A stretch of DNA of 64,000 bases from Bacteroidota bacterium (GCA_016124585.1 WGNL01000004.1:186001-250000); one strand, 5' to 3'; shown: positions 1 through 8,752, counted from the stretch's first letter. Translations and numbers: made by a program. Notes: generated by a model from the sequence alone, not told the origin.

Positions 1-452
1 ATGCTTTTGGTGAGGTAGAGAGCAAATTTGATGAGTTTGTACGCCCAATTTTGCACCCCAACCTTTCAAATTTTTGCAAGCAATTGACTACTATTGACCA
101 AATCACCATCAATCGGGCTAGTACATTTCCAGATGTGGTGGAGGATTTCCAAGATTGGGCAGGGGTATTTGATGGTGAGGATTGTATGTTCTGTTCTTGG
201 GGTTCATTTGACAAAAGGATGCTTGTACAAGATTCCATACTTCACGAACTTGAAACTGATTGGATTGAGCCTTTTCATTTGAATATCAGGCGTCAGTACC
301 ATGAACTTAGGCGGTGGCACACATACAAGGGGCTTAAAAAAGTCGTTGAACTGGAAGGGTTTGAGTTCACGGGCACCTATCACCGAGCGATTTCTGATGC
401 TGAAAATTTGGCAAAAATTTTTGTCAAACATATTGACATTTGGCGGGTTTGA
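1..452 (+). CDS. DEDDh 3'-5' exonuclease, 5' end outside window
   Basis: The reading frame is open from base 3 to the TGA at 450-452, so the start and the first exonuclease motif (DxE) lie left of the window. What remains looks like an exonuclease of the RNase T / DNA polymerase III epsilon type. There is an Exo II-like stretch (CSWGSFDKRML, with the metal-binding Asp) and, near the C terminus, HRAISDAENLA, which fits the H-x4-D of Exo III in the DEDDh class. It ends shortly after Exo III, so it is probably a single-domain enzyme related to the KapD/ERI-1-like group. The family removes nucleotides from 3' ends of RNA or DNA; the substrate cannot be told here. The first ATG in view (base 51) is internal, because upstream residues (AFGEVESKFDEFVRPIL) still fit the family. 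Confidence 0.8.
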   Translation, partial: AFGEVESKFDEFVRPILHPNLSNFCKQLTTIDQITINRASTFPDVVEDFQDWAGVFDGEDCMFCSWGSFDKRMLVQDSILHELETDWIEPFHLNIRRQYHELRRWHTYKGLKKVVELEGFEFTGTYHRAISDAENLAKIFVKHIDIWRV

Positions 453-576
453 TGAATTGTTATTGGAAACAATCCTTGTGGATTTGATATGGATGCCAAC
501 TCTGATAGCACGACAGATTTACTTTTAAACAACCGTTCCGGCGTAACCGGGCAATTACACACATAAAATTCTTAAA

Positions 577-1278
577 ATGAAGAAAATCCTGAATCTAAGT
601 TTGCTAATGTTGGCCCTTTTTGCTTTTACTTCGGCTGCATTTGGTCAGAAGAAACTCAAAGAAGGGTTTGTAAAATTTGAATTGTCAACAGATGGGGCAG
701 AAGACTCTCCTGAAATGGCAATGCTCGGTGGCTCTACTTTGGACTTTTATTTTACCTCCGAAAAACAAAAAATGGATATGAGTATGATGGGTGGTATGAT
801 GAGGGTCCAAACGATAGTGCCTATTGGAAATCCAAAAGATGCAGCCATTTTGATGGATATGTTGGGTCAAAAAATCCAACTGATTGGCCTATCTGAGGAA
901 GACCTCTCTGGTAACTACAACATGATGAACATAGATGGCATCAAAGATGTCATATACGATGAAAATGACAAGAAAACAATCTTGGGTTATCCTTGCTATA
1001 AAGCCTCTGTGAAAATGGATAATAACATGAACATGACCTACTACATCACAGAAAAAATACAGCCACCGACAGGAATGAAAGGCAAAGCTCAGGCAGTTGG
1101 GCTTAAAGGATACCCACTGGAAATGATAATTGATACTGGGGAAGGCATGAAAATGGTTTTTAAGGCATCCGAAGTTTCAAAAGATCTTCCGAAGGATATC
1201 TTTTTGGTGCCGGACGGTTACCAAAAAATGACAATGGAGGAATTTACTGAAATGACTGGGGGTTTGATGGGCAAATAA
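577..1278 (+). CDS. Exported DUF4412-type protein
   Basis: A 233-residue protein with a clear Sec signal peptide (Lys-Lys, then a hydrophobic run, with likely cleavage after SAAFGQ near residue 24). The mature part is rich in Met and Gly around residues 65-80 (MSMMGGMM). Later comes a stretch typical of DUF4412 proteins: a conversion-type sentence such as TILGYPCYKASVKM, then YYITEKIQPP. The family is common in Bacteroidota and has no known biochemical function; it is predicted to be periplasmic or outer-membrane associated. It is a single gene that ends just before a strong bidirectional terminator facing ndk. The family name comes from pattern recognition, not a search. Confidence 0.7.
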   Translation: MKKILNLSLLMLALFAFTSAAFGQKKLKEGFVKFELSTDGAEDSPEMAMLGGSTLDFYFTSEKQKMDMSMMGGMMRVQTIVPIGNPKDAAILMDMLGQKIQLIGLSEEDLSGNYNMMNIDGIKDVIYDENDKKTILGYPCYKASVKMDNNMNMTYYITEKIQPPTGMKGKAQAVGLKGYPLEMIIDTGEGMKMVFKASEVSKDLPKDIFLVPDGYQKMTMEEFTEMTGGLMGK

Positions 1279-1292
1279 TACCTAATTGGAAT

Positions 1293-1340
1293 AAAAAGGA
1301 AAGCCTCCTGTGAAATATTTCACAGGAGGCTTTCCTTTTT
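1293..1340. terminator. Perfect 48-bp palindromic bidirectional terminator
   Basis: Bases 1293-1316 are the exact reverse complement of 1317-1340. The arms start with AAAAAGG and hold a GC-rich core (AAGCCTCCTGTGAAAT), so either strand gives a long hairpin followed by a U run. It sits between the convergent DUF4412 gene and ndk and should stop transcription from both. Confidence 0.92.
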
Positions 1341-1354
1341 GCATCTTTTTGAAA

Positions 1355-1774
1355 TTAGAACATTTCAACCCCTGCAAAATGGAATGCGCCCTCAATGGCT
1401 GCATTTTCGTCAGAATCAGAACCATGCACCGCATTCTCGCCCATGCTTTTTGCATATTTTGCACGAATAGTACCTGGCTCAGCATTGGCAGGATTTGTGG
1501 CGCCAATCAAAGTGCGGAAATCAGACACAGCATTTTCTTTCTCAAGAATTGCCGCTACAATTGGTCCTGAAGACATGAAATCTACCAATTCACCGTAAAA
1601 AGGGCGTTCGGCATGCACAGCGTAGAACTCACCAGCTTTTGCACGGGTAAGTTGGGTCATTTTCAAAGCAACGATTCGAAAACCTGCTGCTGTGATGTCG
1701 TTGAGGATAGCTCCAATGTGTCCGTCACGAACGCCATCGGGTTTAATCATGGTCAAAGTCTTATTTCCTGACAT
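1355..1774 (-). CDS. ndk: Nucleoside diphosphate kinase
   Basis: This 139-residue protein transfers the gamma-phosphate from ATP to other (d)NDPs through a phosphohistidine. Visible family marks are the N-terminal [10 protein letters not shown] strand with the nucleotide-contacting Lys, the [18 protein letters not shown] block, and the active-site motif NAVHGSDS with the catalytic His. The length matches typical bacterial Ndk. An in-frame ATG 51 bases further upstream (1825) would add 17 residues, including NTSSLLPAF, that do not fit the family, so I start at the ATG at 1774 (MSGNKTLTM). It is a monocistronic minus-strand gene, divergent from nrnA and ending at the shared terminator. Confidence 0.96.
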   Translation of the reverse strand: MSGNKTLTMIKPDGVRDGHIGAILNDITAAGFRIVALKMTQLTRAKAGEFYAVHAERPFYGELVDFMSSGPIVAAILEKENAVSDFRTLIGATNPANAEPGTIRAKYAKSMGENAVHGSDSDENAAIEGAFHFAGVEMF

Positions 1775-1908
1775 GGTAATATTTTTTGGATTGAAAGCGG
1801 GAAGCAAAGAGCTCGTATTCAACAATTCTTTAAGTCACGCTGCCAAACTTTGTTTTAAAACGGGCGCAAAAGTAAACTTTTTGGCCTTTTTGGGTTAAAT
1901 ACAGAGGT

Positions 1909-1916
1909 TAATTTTG
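1909..1916 (+). promoter_or_regulatory. Candidate -7 box (TAATTTTG) for nrnA
   Basis: TAATTTTG fits the Bacteroidota -7 consensus TAnnTTTG and lies 53 bases before the nrnA ATG. A TTTG occurs upstream at 1889-1892, but the 16-base spacing is shorter than the usual 19-21, so the -33 assignment is weak. Confidence 0.35.
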
Positions 1917-1969
1917 GAATAATTATATTTTTTGGGAACTTCGCCCGCCAAATTTTTGAGGTAAGACTA

Positions 1970-2983
1970 ATGGAAAACATCAACGAAGTAAAATCGCTGC
2001 TGGCAGTACCAAAAGACATCGTAATCACGACGCACCGCAACCCTGATGGAGACGCAATCGGTTCTTCACTTGGTTTGAAGCATTACCTCGAAATGTTGGG
2101 GCATTCTGTAAAAGTGGCTGTTCCATCTGAATCTCCCAATTTTTTGAATTGGATGCCGGGTTCTGACAAAATCATTATTTATGACTTGCATCAGGAGGAA
2201 GTCAAACGGGCTTTAGGCAAACCTGATATTGTTTTTTGTTTGGACTTCAACTCGTTGGAAAGGATTGACAAAATGGGGGAATTGATTGCTCCATTGAAGG
2301 CAAAAAAAATACTGATAGACCACCACCTCTATCCTGAACCGTTTTATGATTACGACCTGCACGACACAACAGCTAGTTCAACCAGTGAGCTAATTTTCGA
2401 TTTCATCAGTTTTTTGGGAGACAAGAGCAAGATAAATAAGACGATTGCCGAATGCCTTTTTACTGGCATCCTCACTGATACTGGCTCTTTCAAATACTCT
2501 ACCTCACCGAAACTTTTTAGGCTTGCAGCTGATTTGCTGGAGCTAGGGGTGGATGACAACCGTATTCAAAACCTCGTGTTTAATAGCATGGACGAAAAAC
2601 ATTTGCGTTTGATAGGGTTGGTTCTGAACGACAGAATGGAGGTGTTGGATGAGTACAGAACTGCTATCATAACTTTGACAAAACAAGATTATGAGAAATT
2701 CCAAATTAGCAGGGGCGATACAGAAGGGCTTGTCAATTTTCTACTTCAAATGAAAAATATCACGATGGCGGCTTTCATTCATGAACAACCAACCATCACA
2801 AAGATTTCACTGCGGTCAAAAGGCGATTTTTCGGTGCAGGATATTGCTCGTAAGCATTTCAAGGGCGGTGGCCACAAAAATGCTTCGGGTGGTTATTCCT
2901 ACATTGGCCTTCGGCCAACAGTGAGTAAGTTCAAACAAATTTTACCTGAATATCAGGAGGCGCTTTTAAACAATGACCTGTAA
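1970..2983 (+). CDS. nrnA: DHH/DHHA1 phosphoesterase, NrnA-type oligoribonuclease / PAP phosphatase
   Basis: A 337-residue DHH-family enzyme. The DHH domain has NPDGDAIG at residues 24-31 (metal-binding Asp residues), a DFN motif near 94, and the signature DHH in LIDHHL near 116-118. The C-terminal DHHA1 domain ends with the substrate-binding GGGHKNASGG near residue 299. Family members of this length (NrnA) degrade 2-5-mer RNA and hydrolyse 3'-phosphoadenosine-5'-phosphate to AMP. PAP is the by-product of PAPS-dependent sulfotransferases, two of which lie at the far right of this window, but that link is only inference. It is followed after 54 bases by the FKBP gene, probably in the same transcript. 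Confidence 0.9.
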   Translation: MENINEVKSLLAVPKDIVITTHRNPDGDAIGSSLGLKHYLEMLGHSVKVAVPSESPNFLNWMPGSDKIIIYDLHQEEVKRALGKPDIVFCLDFNSLERIDKMGELIAPLKAKKILIDHHLYPEPFYDYDLHDTTASSTSELIFDFISFLGDKSKINKTIAECLFTGILTDTGSFKYSTSPKLFRLAADLLELGVDDNRIQNLVFNSMDEKHLRLIGLVLNDRMEVLDEYRTAIITLTKQDYEKFQISRGDTEGLVNFLLQMKNITMAAFIHEQPTITKISLRSKGDFSVQDIARKHFKGGGHKNASGGYSYIGLRPTVSKFKQILPEYQEALLNNDL

Positions 2984-3037
2984 GGTTCGCCGTACCAGAA
3001 AATAAAAATGGAAGGCAGCCAAACAATTTTTCCAACA

Positions 3038-3943
3038 ATGAAAAAGATTTCATTTTTTCTGTTCGCAGCATCAGCTGCACTCATTTTCGCTTGCGGAGAC
3101 AATTATATGACTTCACCAAGTGGATACAAATACATCAAACACACCAATTCCACTGAGGGTGAGTCACCCAAAATTGGTGACTATGGTTTTGTCAACATTT
3201 CAGTTTACCAAGATGATTCCCTGGTGAACAGCACTTACCAAATGGGCCGCACGGTTCCCATTTCCGTTCCAGACCTATCTCAAATTCCCGCTGACCAGAA
3301 AGGTGTAGGTAAGGCAAATCCAGTTGCTGATGTACTTTCCTTAATGAAAGTTGGTGACAGCATCACCGTTGATGTTCCAATCGATTCTGCTATGCGTAAA
3401 TCCCCTGCATTAGCTAACGCAAAGAAATTGTCTTACGCAATTGTTTTGGAAGAGGTAAAAACCAAAGACCAGTACAACGAATACCTTGCAGAGCAACGCA
3501 AGGCTTCCGATGAAAAGGCTAATGAGATGAAAGCGCAAGAAGCAGCTGTAGCTGAGCAATTGGGTGCTATTGTTAAAGACTATGTAGCTGGTAAAAACAA
3601 AGACAAAATCAAATCCACCTCATCTGGATTAAAATACATGATTATCGAAGAGGGTACTGGCAAACAAGCTGAAGCTGGCAAATCAGTAGATGTTATGTAT
3701 TATGGGATGTTGCCAAGTGGCGAGGAGTTCGACAATTCGTACAAGCGCGGGCAAGAGTTCAGCTTTCCCCTTGGCCAAGGTCAAGTAATCAAGGGTTGGG
3801 ATGAGGGTATTGCTTTACTGAAAGAAGGTTCAAAAGCGGTACTTTTCATTCCATCTGACTTGGCATATGGAGACCAAGGAACTGGTAAAATTCCAGCAAA
3901 GTCAGAATTGATGTTCTATGTTGAACTCAAAAAAGTAAACTAA
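3038..3943 (+). CDS. Lipoprotein FKBP-type peptidyl-prolyl isomerase
   Basis: The protein has 301 residues from the chosen ATG. This start places a lipoprotein signal directly at the N terminus (MKK, hydrophobic core, lipobox IFAC-GDN). The earlier in-frame ATG at 3008 would put ten extra residues before it. Residues about 30-145 look like a degenerate FKBP-like domain. A linker rich in Ala, Glu and Lys (about 145-180) is probably helical. The C-terminal 105 residues are a regular FKBP domain (GTGKQAEAGKSVDVMYYG, GQVIKGWDEGI, IPSDLAYGDQGTGKIP). It is predicted to catalyse prolyl cis-trans isomerisation in outer-membrane protein folding, anchored on the periplasmic side or surface. Confidence 0.9.
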   Translation: MKKISFFLFAASAALIFACGDNYMTSPSGYKYIKHTNSTEGESPKIGDYGFVNISVYQDDSLVNSTYQMGRTVPISVPDLSQIPADQKGVGKANPVADVLSLMKVGDSITVDVPIDSAMRKSPALANAKKLSYAIVLEEVKTKDQYNEYLAEQRKASDEKANEMKAQEAAVAEQLGAIVKDYVAGKNKDKIKSTSSGLKYMIIEEGTGKQAEAGKSVDVMYYGMLPSGEEFDNSYKRGQEFSFPLGQGQVIKGWDEGIALLKEGSKAVLFIPSDLAYGDQGTGKIPAKSELMFYVELKKVN

Positions 3944-3958
3944 GATATTAGTGAATTA

Positions 3959-4000
3959 GATGCTGGGCATTTTTAATTATCAGGAAGATTGTCCAGCATC
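3959..4000 (+). terminator. Weak hairpin after the FKBP gene
   Basis: GATGCTGG (3959-3966) pairs with CCAGCATC (3993-4000) around a 26-base loop and is followed by an AT-rich stretch. It lies between the FKBP stop and prfB. The large loop and the lack of an immediate T run make a terminator role uncertain; it could be a 5' leader structure of prfB. Confidence 0.35.
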
Positions 4001-4042
4001 CAAATTTTCAAGATTTAATTTTTTTGTAAAATATTAAAAACT

Positions 4043-5147
4043 ATGACTAGTGAACAACTGATGACGCTCAAAGAGCGGTTGGGTCTTTTGAGGAGGTATC
4101 TTTGACGTCGCTAAACGACTTCAAGAGATAAAGGAAAAAGAAGAGCTGACCGGGGACCCCAGCTTCTGGGAGGACCCGACTAAAGCCCAAGCTGTTTTGA
4201 AAGTTATCAAGACAAACAAAAAATGGGTAGAGCAGTACACTGCCATTGAATCAGAAGTCGGTGACGCAGAGGTGCTGCTAGAGTTTCAAAAAGCTGGTGA
4301 GGCTTCAGAAGCGGAGGTTGATGCTCAGTATGCAAAAGCTCAGGCAGCACTTGATGAAATTGAATTTCGCTCCACACTTGACCAGCAAGAGGACGAACTA
4401 GGTGCCGTAATCGAAATAAATGCCGGGGCCGGGGGTACAGAAGCCTGTGATTGGACTTCTATGCTTGCACGTATGTACGTAATGTGGGCTGAAGCAAATG
4501 ATTACAAAACTTCACAACTTTGGCAAACTCCAGGTGATACTGCTGGTGTGAAATCCGTTGGGTTGGAAATTGATGGTGACTATGCCTATGGAATGTTGAA
4601 GGGAGAAAATGGCGTACATCGTTTGGTGCGAGTCAGCCCTTTCAATTCACAAGGCAAACGAATGACATCCTTCTCCTCAGTTTTTGTTCATCCAATGGTT
4701 GACGAACGTATTGAGATTGAAATCAATCCTGCTGACCTTGAATGGGATACTTTCCGTGCCAGTGGTGCGGGAGGTCAACACGTCAATAAAACTGAATCCG
4801 CAGTTAGGGTCAGGCATATTCCATCAGGTATTGTTTGCGAATGCCAGCAAGAACGCTCACAGATTCAAAACCGGGAAAAAGCCATGCAAATGCTGCGTTC
4901 TCGGTTGTATGAACAAGAGTTGGAAAAGCAAAAAGCAGAAAAAGATAAGATTGAAGCTGGAAAAATGAAAAATGAGTGGGGCAGTCAAATCCGCAGTTAT
5001 GTCTTGGACGATCGTCGGGTTAAAGACCACCGTACTGGTTTTCAAACTTCTCAGACAGATGCTGTACTTGATGGGGATATTGACGGTTTTCTCAAAGCTT
5101 TTTTGATGAATAAGACGACTGTTGGTGCTGAGGACGACGAAGATTGA
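4043..5147 (+). CDS. prfB: Peptide chain release factor 2, made by programmed +1 frameshift
   Basis: RF2 releases finished proteins at UGA and UAA. The gene starts at the ATG at 4043 and runs 20 codons to an in-frame TGA at 4103-4105. Slipping one base (CTT, then GAC at 4104) enters a frame that stays open to 5147, giving a 367-residue protein; E. coli RF2 has 365. The anticodon-like SPF specificity motif is at residues 198-200 and the catalytic GGQ at 243-245. Simple ORF calling yields only a fragment from a TTG at 4197 that lacks the N-terminal domain. The frameshift is the known autoregulation of RF2: little RF2 means slow stopping at UGA and more slippage. A convergent terminator separates it from lysC. 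Confidence 0.95.
4091..4106 (+). promoter_or_regulatory. prfB +1 recoding site
   Basis: AGGAGG TAT CTT TGA C: a Shine-Dalgarno-like AGGAGG sits three bases before the slippery CTT, followed by UGA and C. The arrangement and spacing equal the classical E. coli prfB site. The downstream reading frame resumes with GAC at 4104. Confidence 0.95.
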
Positions 5148-5167
5148 CCTTTTCAAAGTGTATAAAA

Positions 5168-5210
5168 GAAAAAGCCGATAGGAAAAGATTCCCATCGGCT
5201 TTCTTTTTTT
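5168..5210. terminator. Hairpin terminator between prfB and lysC
   Basis: AAAGCCGATAGG (5171-5182) pairs with CCCATCGGCTTT (5191-5202), with one mismatch near the loop, and is followed by a T run (5204-5210). The A run on the other side lets it work for the convergent lysC gene as well. Confidence 0.88.
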
Positions 5211-5229
5211 CAACTTGAAAATAGATGCA

Positions 5230-6528
5230 TCAATCTTTTCGCTTCAATTCAGGCACCACTTTCATCACCATTTGCACTGTGTTTTTGCTGCGCTCTTCTA
5301 CTAGAATTATTTTGCCACTCCGCAACATTTCAAGTGTTTGCGGAGTGTAATGTCTTACCGTTGTCAATTCTAACGCATCTGCATCAATTACCACTTTGAA
5401 GTCCTTATCAATGCTCTGTGCAAATTTCTGGACTCGGTCGTCCACATTGTTAACACAAACTGCAAAGCTGATAGCAGTGTTTTGCATTAGGTTCACTTGC
5501 AATCGAAATTCAGCAATTTTGGTAAAAATATGGCTCATGTGGTGCTCTGCGACAAATGAAAAGTCACGAGTACTGATGTTCAATAATACTTGGTTTTTTT
5601 CCAAAGCAACCATTGGCGGATAAAGATCATCTACATCTGGCCCAATAAAAGTTCCTGCTGCTTCAGGGTTAATAAATGACTTTACATAAAGCGGAATGCT
5701 CTTATTTTGCAATGGTTTTATCGTCTTTGGGTGAATAACTTTTGCACCATAGTAAGTCATTTCAATTGCCTCTTTGTAGCTCAGGCGGTCAAGTTTTGCC
5801 ACATTCTCAAAAATGCGTGGGTCAGCAGTTAACACACCTGGTACATCTTTCCAAATGGTCATGCTTTCAGCATCAAGACAATAGGAAAAAATAGCGGCTG
5901 TATAATCTGAGCCCTCTCGTCCCAAAGTTGTGGTAAAATTTTCGGTGGTACTACCAATAAAACCTTGAGTTAGTACAAAACCACCAGCCTCAACCATCGG
6001 CTTGGTAATTTTATTCGCATTTTCCACTGTTTCATCCCATTGCACCCATCCTTCCCTGTAAATATCATCTGTTAAGATAATGTCCCTTGCATCCAACCAT
6101 TGTGTTGGTAGACCAGCATGATTTAAATAAGCAGATAAGATTTTGGAAGAGACTAACTCTCCAACGCAAACGATTTGGTCATACAAGAAATCATAATTAG
6201 GGTGGGGGGCTTCCTCTAAAATCCATTCTACTGCTACAAAAGTGTCATTTACATCATCAAATGCAGGATGTTCCTTTCCAAACAGCTCCTCCATAATCAC
6301 ATAATGGGACTGCTTTAAATTTTCCAAAAGCTGGTGGGCCTCACCAGAATTATTGGCATGCGCAGCTACAATTCTTTCTAAGGCATCAGTTGTTTTACCC
6401 ATTGCCGACACAACCACCATAATTGGCTCTTCCTTGAATGATTGTAGGATAGAAGTCACATTTTTGATTCCTGATGCATCTTTTACTGATGCTCCACCAA
6501 ACTTGAATACTTTTAATTTTTTCTTCAT
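5230..6528 (-). CDS. lysC: Aspartate kinase (monofunctional)
   Basis: A 432-residue enzyme that phosphorylates L-aspartate, the first step to Lys, Thr, Met and diaminopimelate. The N terminus has the signature FKFGGASVKDASG. Further marks are VVSAMGKTT, the substrate loop TLGREGSDYTA, and MTIWKDVPGVLTADPR. The C-terminal 140 residues fit paired ACT regulatory domains (for example VLLNISTRDFSFVAEHHMSHIF), so feedback control by an end-product amino acid is expected. There is no fused homoserine dehydrogenase, because the protein ends after the ACT region. The ATG at 6528 gives the canonical KKKLKVFKFGG start. The gene appears monocistronic. Confidence 0.93.
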   Translation of the reverse strand: MKKKLKVFKFGGASVKDASGIKNVTSILQSFKEEPIMVVVSAMGKTTDALERIVAAHANNSGEAHQLLENLKQSHYVIMEELFGKEHPAFDDVNDTFVAVEWILEEAPHPNYDFLYDQIVCVGELVSSKILSAYLNHAGLPTQWLDARDIILTDDIYREGWVQWDETVENANKITKPMVEAGGFVLTQGFIGSTTENFTTTLGREGSDYTAAIFSYCLDAESMTIWKDVPGVLTADPRIFENVAKLDRLSYKEAIEMTYYGAKVIHPKTIKPLQNKSIPLYVKSFINPEAAGTFIGPDVDDLYPPMVALEKNQVLLNISTRDFSFVAEHHMSHIFTKIAEFRLQVNLMQNTAISFAVCVNNVDDRVQKFAQSIDKDFKVVIDADALELTTVRHYTPQTLEMLRSGKIILVEERSKNTVQMVMKVVPELKRKD

Positions 6529-6593
6529 TAAAATCGTTTGTTTTGAAAAATAGCGTCAAAGATAAATCATACCCCAAAATGGACCTGTTTAAT

Positions 6594-6640
6594 AAATAAA
6601 AAAGCGGCAACATTTACATGAAATGCCACCGCTTTTTATC
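6594..6640 (-). terminator. Terminator after the rpoD-like gene
   Basis: On the minus strand, AAAAGCGGTGGCATTT (6636-6621) pairs with AAATGTTGCCGCTTTT (6615-6600) with two mismatches and a five-base loop, then a T-rich tail. It lies 18 bases past the sigma factor stop. Confidence 0.82.
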
Positions 6641-6654
6641 CAACTAAACTTATA

Positions 6655-7521
6655 CTAGTTTAAGCTGAAATACAATCCATGGCGCTGCACCTTGGATTGA
6701 AGGCTTTTAAGCCCTTTGTATTTAATTTGACGTATCCGTTCTTTACCTACACCGAGAATTTCGCTTATTTCATCTAAGCTGTAAGCACGTTCACGTCCGA
6801 TTCCATAGAACATGGCCAAAACCTGAGCCTCATTCTCTGGAAGACTGCTCAATAACATTTCTACCTCTTTTTGCATGGATTCATGCTGAACAACTTTCGC
6901 ATCTGGGCGAGGAATTGCATCATCTTCAATGAAATAGGTCAGGTCAACATCTTCATCATCACCAAGAGGAGCGTCTAATGAACTACACCGACCGTTTGTT
7001 GACAAACATTTCTCAACAGAATCAGTTGTCATTTCTACAACCGCTGCTATTTCTTCAAGTGTTGGTTCACGTTCATAAATCTGCATCAAGTCGTCTCGAG
7101 TACGTGAAACCCTCATCAGGTTAGATTGATGGTTAAATGGAACCCGAATTTCTCTGGATTTTTCTCCAATTGCTTGAAGAATGCTTTGACGAATCCACCA
7201 AACAGCGTAGGAAATGAACTTGAAGCCTTTGGTTTCATCAAATCTTTCTGCTGCTTTGAGCAAACCAAGATTTCCCTCATTAATAAGATCTCCCAATGAT
7301 AGGCCACAATTTTGGTATTGCTTGGCTACAGAAATAACAAATTTGAGGTTGCAATTCACAATCCGTTGAAATGCGTCAAGGCTCCCTTCTTTGTATTTTC
7401 TAAACATGTCCACTTCCTGTTCAGGAGTGAGGACATCATAACGGGAAACCTCCGTCATGTATTTTTCAAGTGATTTTGCATCCCGGCGAGTAATCGACTG
7501 GGTAATGACTAAAGCTCTCAT
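6655..7521 (-). CDS. rpoD: Sigma-70 family RNA polymerase sigma factor, RpoD-like
   Basis: A 288-residue group 1/2 sigma factor. It starts MRALVITQSITRRDAKSLEKYM, the usual Bacteroidota start without region 1.1. Region 2 is strongly conserved (LINEGNLGLLKAAERFDETKGF and FISYAVWWIRQSILQAI). Region 3 follows, then region 4.2 with a helix-turn-helix (SLDEISEILGVGKERIRQIKYKG). In most Bacteroidota primary sigma factors, as I remember them, region 4.2 reads LTRERVRQIKEKAIRRLR; here it is GVGKERIRQIKYKGLKSLQ, and the C-terminal tail also differs. So this may be a paralogue of the primary sigma factor rather than the housekeeping one, and the symbol is used in the family sense. Confidence 0.82.
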   Translation of the reverse strand: MRALVITQSITRRDAKSLEKYMTEVSRYDVLTPEQEVDMFRKYKEGSLDAFQRIVNCNLKFVISVAKQYQNCGLSLGDLINEGNLGLLKAAERFDETKGFKFISYAVWWIRQSILQAIGEKSREIRVPFNHQSNLMRVSRTRDDLMQIYEREPTLEEIAAVVEMTTDSVEKCLSTNGRCSSLDAPLGDDEDVDLTYFIEDDAIPRPDAKVVQHESMQKEVEMLLSSLPENEAQVLAMFYGIGRERAYSLDEISEILGVGKERIRQIKYKGLKSLQSKVQRHGLYFSLN

Positions 7522-7942
7522 TGATTAAAATATATTTACCCTGATACCTTCAGGGATGGTCTTGGAAAGTGGCTTAACGCTTTGCGAATTTCTTAAAACA
7601 ATTTTTTATGTTTGTTTAACGGTAAACAGCCTTCCGGTATTAGAATTTTTGATAGATTTTTTTGCTTTTCACAAAAATAACACCTGAATTAACACAAGCC
7701 ATCAATAATAGTTCGCTCGTTTATGAACGATTTTTGGTATTATTTTTGCCAAATTTTCTGCGAATTTATTCCTTCTCAGCATATTCCTTGGTTTCTAATC
7801 CATTCAAATAAAAAAAACAGTGTTTTTTCACTATTTCAGTGTTAAAATGTACGATTTCAACATCAGGAATTGAACTGATGCTAATTGTACCAGATGCTTT
7901 TCCTTCAATAATTGAATAACTTTTCCCCCTGTTTTTAATTCT
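7522..7942. promoter_or_regulatory. Intergenic region with a candidate rpoD promoter
   Basis: This is a 421-base AT-rich stretch between divergent genes. On the minus strand TATTTTTG (7679-7672) is an exact TAnnTTTG box about 150 bases before the sigma factor ATG. On the plus strand another TATTTTTG (7741-7748) lies about 195 bases before the lipoprotein gene. Neither has a convincing TTTG at the usual spacing. A 66-codon minus-strand open frame (7766-7966) overlaps the lipoprotein start and is not called. Confidence 0.35.
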
Positions 7943-8743
7943 ATGCCTCCACGGTGTATCAATCAATTTATCTTCACTTTGTTCTGTTGGACATCATTAA
8001 CAATAATCTTGGGAATCCAAATTGTAGGGTGTAAAACTGAATCTTCTTCAAAAATTACCGATTCTTCCTTGGATTTTGACATGGATGGGGTTCCTGACCA
8101 GATTGATTTAGATGATGATAATGATGGAATTCCTGATTTGATTGAAACGAGTGCGGATATCGATGGTGACAATATTCCAAATTATCTTGACAGAGATAGT
8201 GATGGTGATGGAATTCCTGACTTGATAGAAGCAACTGGAGTGGATAAGGATGGAGATGGCATACTTGATGTTTGGGATGAATGGGAAGATGAAAACCATG
8301 ATGGCCTGAATGATGAATATGAAAACGAACCTTTGGTAGTTAAGTCCTTTTATGGAGGTTCAATTCATTGGAAAAGTATGCACCAATTTGGTGTCGCTTC
8401 GCCAGATCAAGACAATGATGGAATACCTAATTTTTGGGATACAGACAGTGACAATGATGGAATTAGTGATAGCGTTGAGGCCGGGACTGTGTTCTCAAAT
8501 TCACAAATAGTTGATGCCAATGGTGATGGGTTTGATGATAGACTTGTAGGAAACATTTATACTCAAGGTGACTTTGAAGGTCGAAGCGGCCATCCTGAAT
8601 TTGTAAGCCAAGAACTTAAGCAATACGAATCAGTGATGCCAGACGGAAGCTTTGGAAAGCTAAACGGGTTTTCTGATATTGATGACAATGGAAATGGAGT
8701 ACCAGATTTTTGGGAAAAAAACTTAGATACAATCAAGCATTAG
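7943..8743 (+). CDS. Lipoprotein with thrombospondin type 3-like calcium repeats
   Basis: A 266-residue exported lipoprotein. A hydrophobic signal (residues about 9-29) ends in a lipobox IVGC. From residue 42 on there are many Asp-rich repeats of the form DxDxDGxxD (for example DFDMDGVPD, DSDGDGIPD, DKDGDGILD), typical of thrombospondin type 3 / EF-hand-like calcium sites. Bacteroidota often use such repeats as linkers before outer-membrane anchors. Here they fill almost the whole protein, with a non-repeat insert around residues 130-150. No T9SS C-terminal signal was seen. The role is unknown; calcium-stabilised surface or periplasmic protein is the best guess. The next gene is convergent beyond a terminator. 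Confidence 0.75.
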   Translation: MPPRCINQFIFTLFCWTSLTIILGIQIVGCKTESSSKITDSSLDFDMDGVPDQIDLDDDNDGIPDLIETSADIDGDNIPNYLDRDSDGDGIPDLIEATGVDKDGDGILDVWDEWEDENHDGLNDEYENEPLVVKSFYGGSIHWKSMHQFGVASPDQDNDGIPNFWDTDSDNDGISDSVEAGTVFSNSQIVDANGDGFDDRLVGNIYTQGDFEGRSGHPEFVSQELKQYESVMPDGSFGKLNGFSDIDDNGNGVPDFWEKNLDTIKH

Positions 8744-8752
8744 TTTGAAATT

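Noticed and set aside
4197-5147. RF2 read as an N-terminally shortened protein starting at a TTG
   Set aside because: The frameshift site and 20 upstream codons restore the normal 367-residue protein.
7766-7966. 66-codon minus-strand open frame with a fairly protein-like composition
   Set aside because: It overlaps the signal peptide region of the lipoprotein gene and has no recognised domain, start signal or neighbour support.
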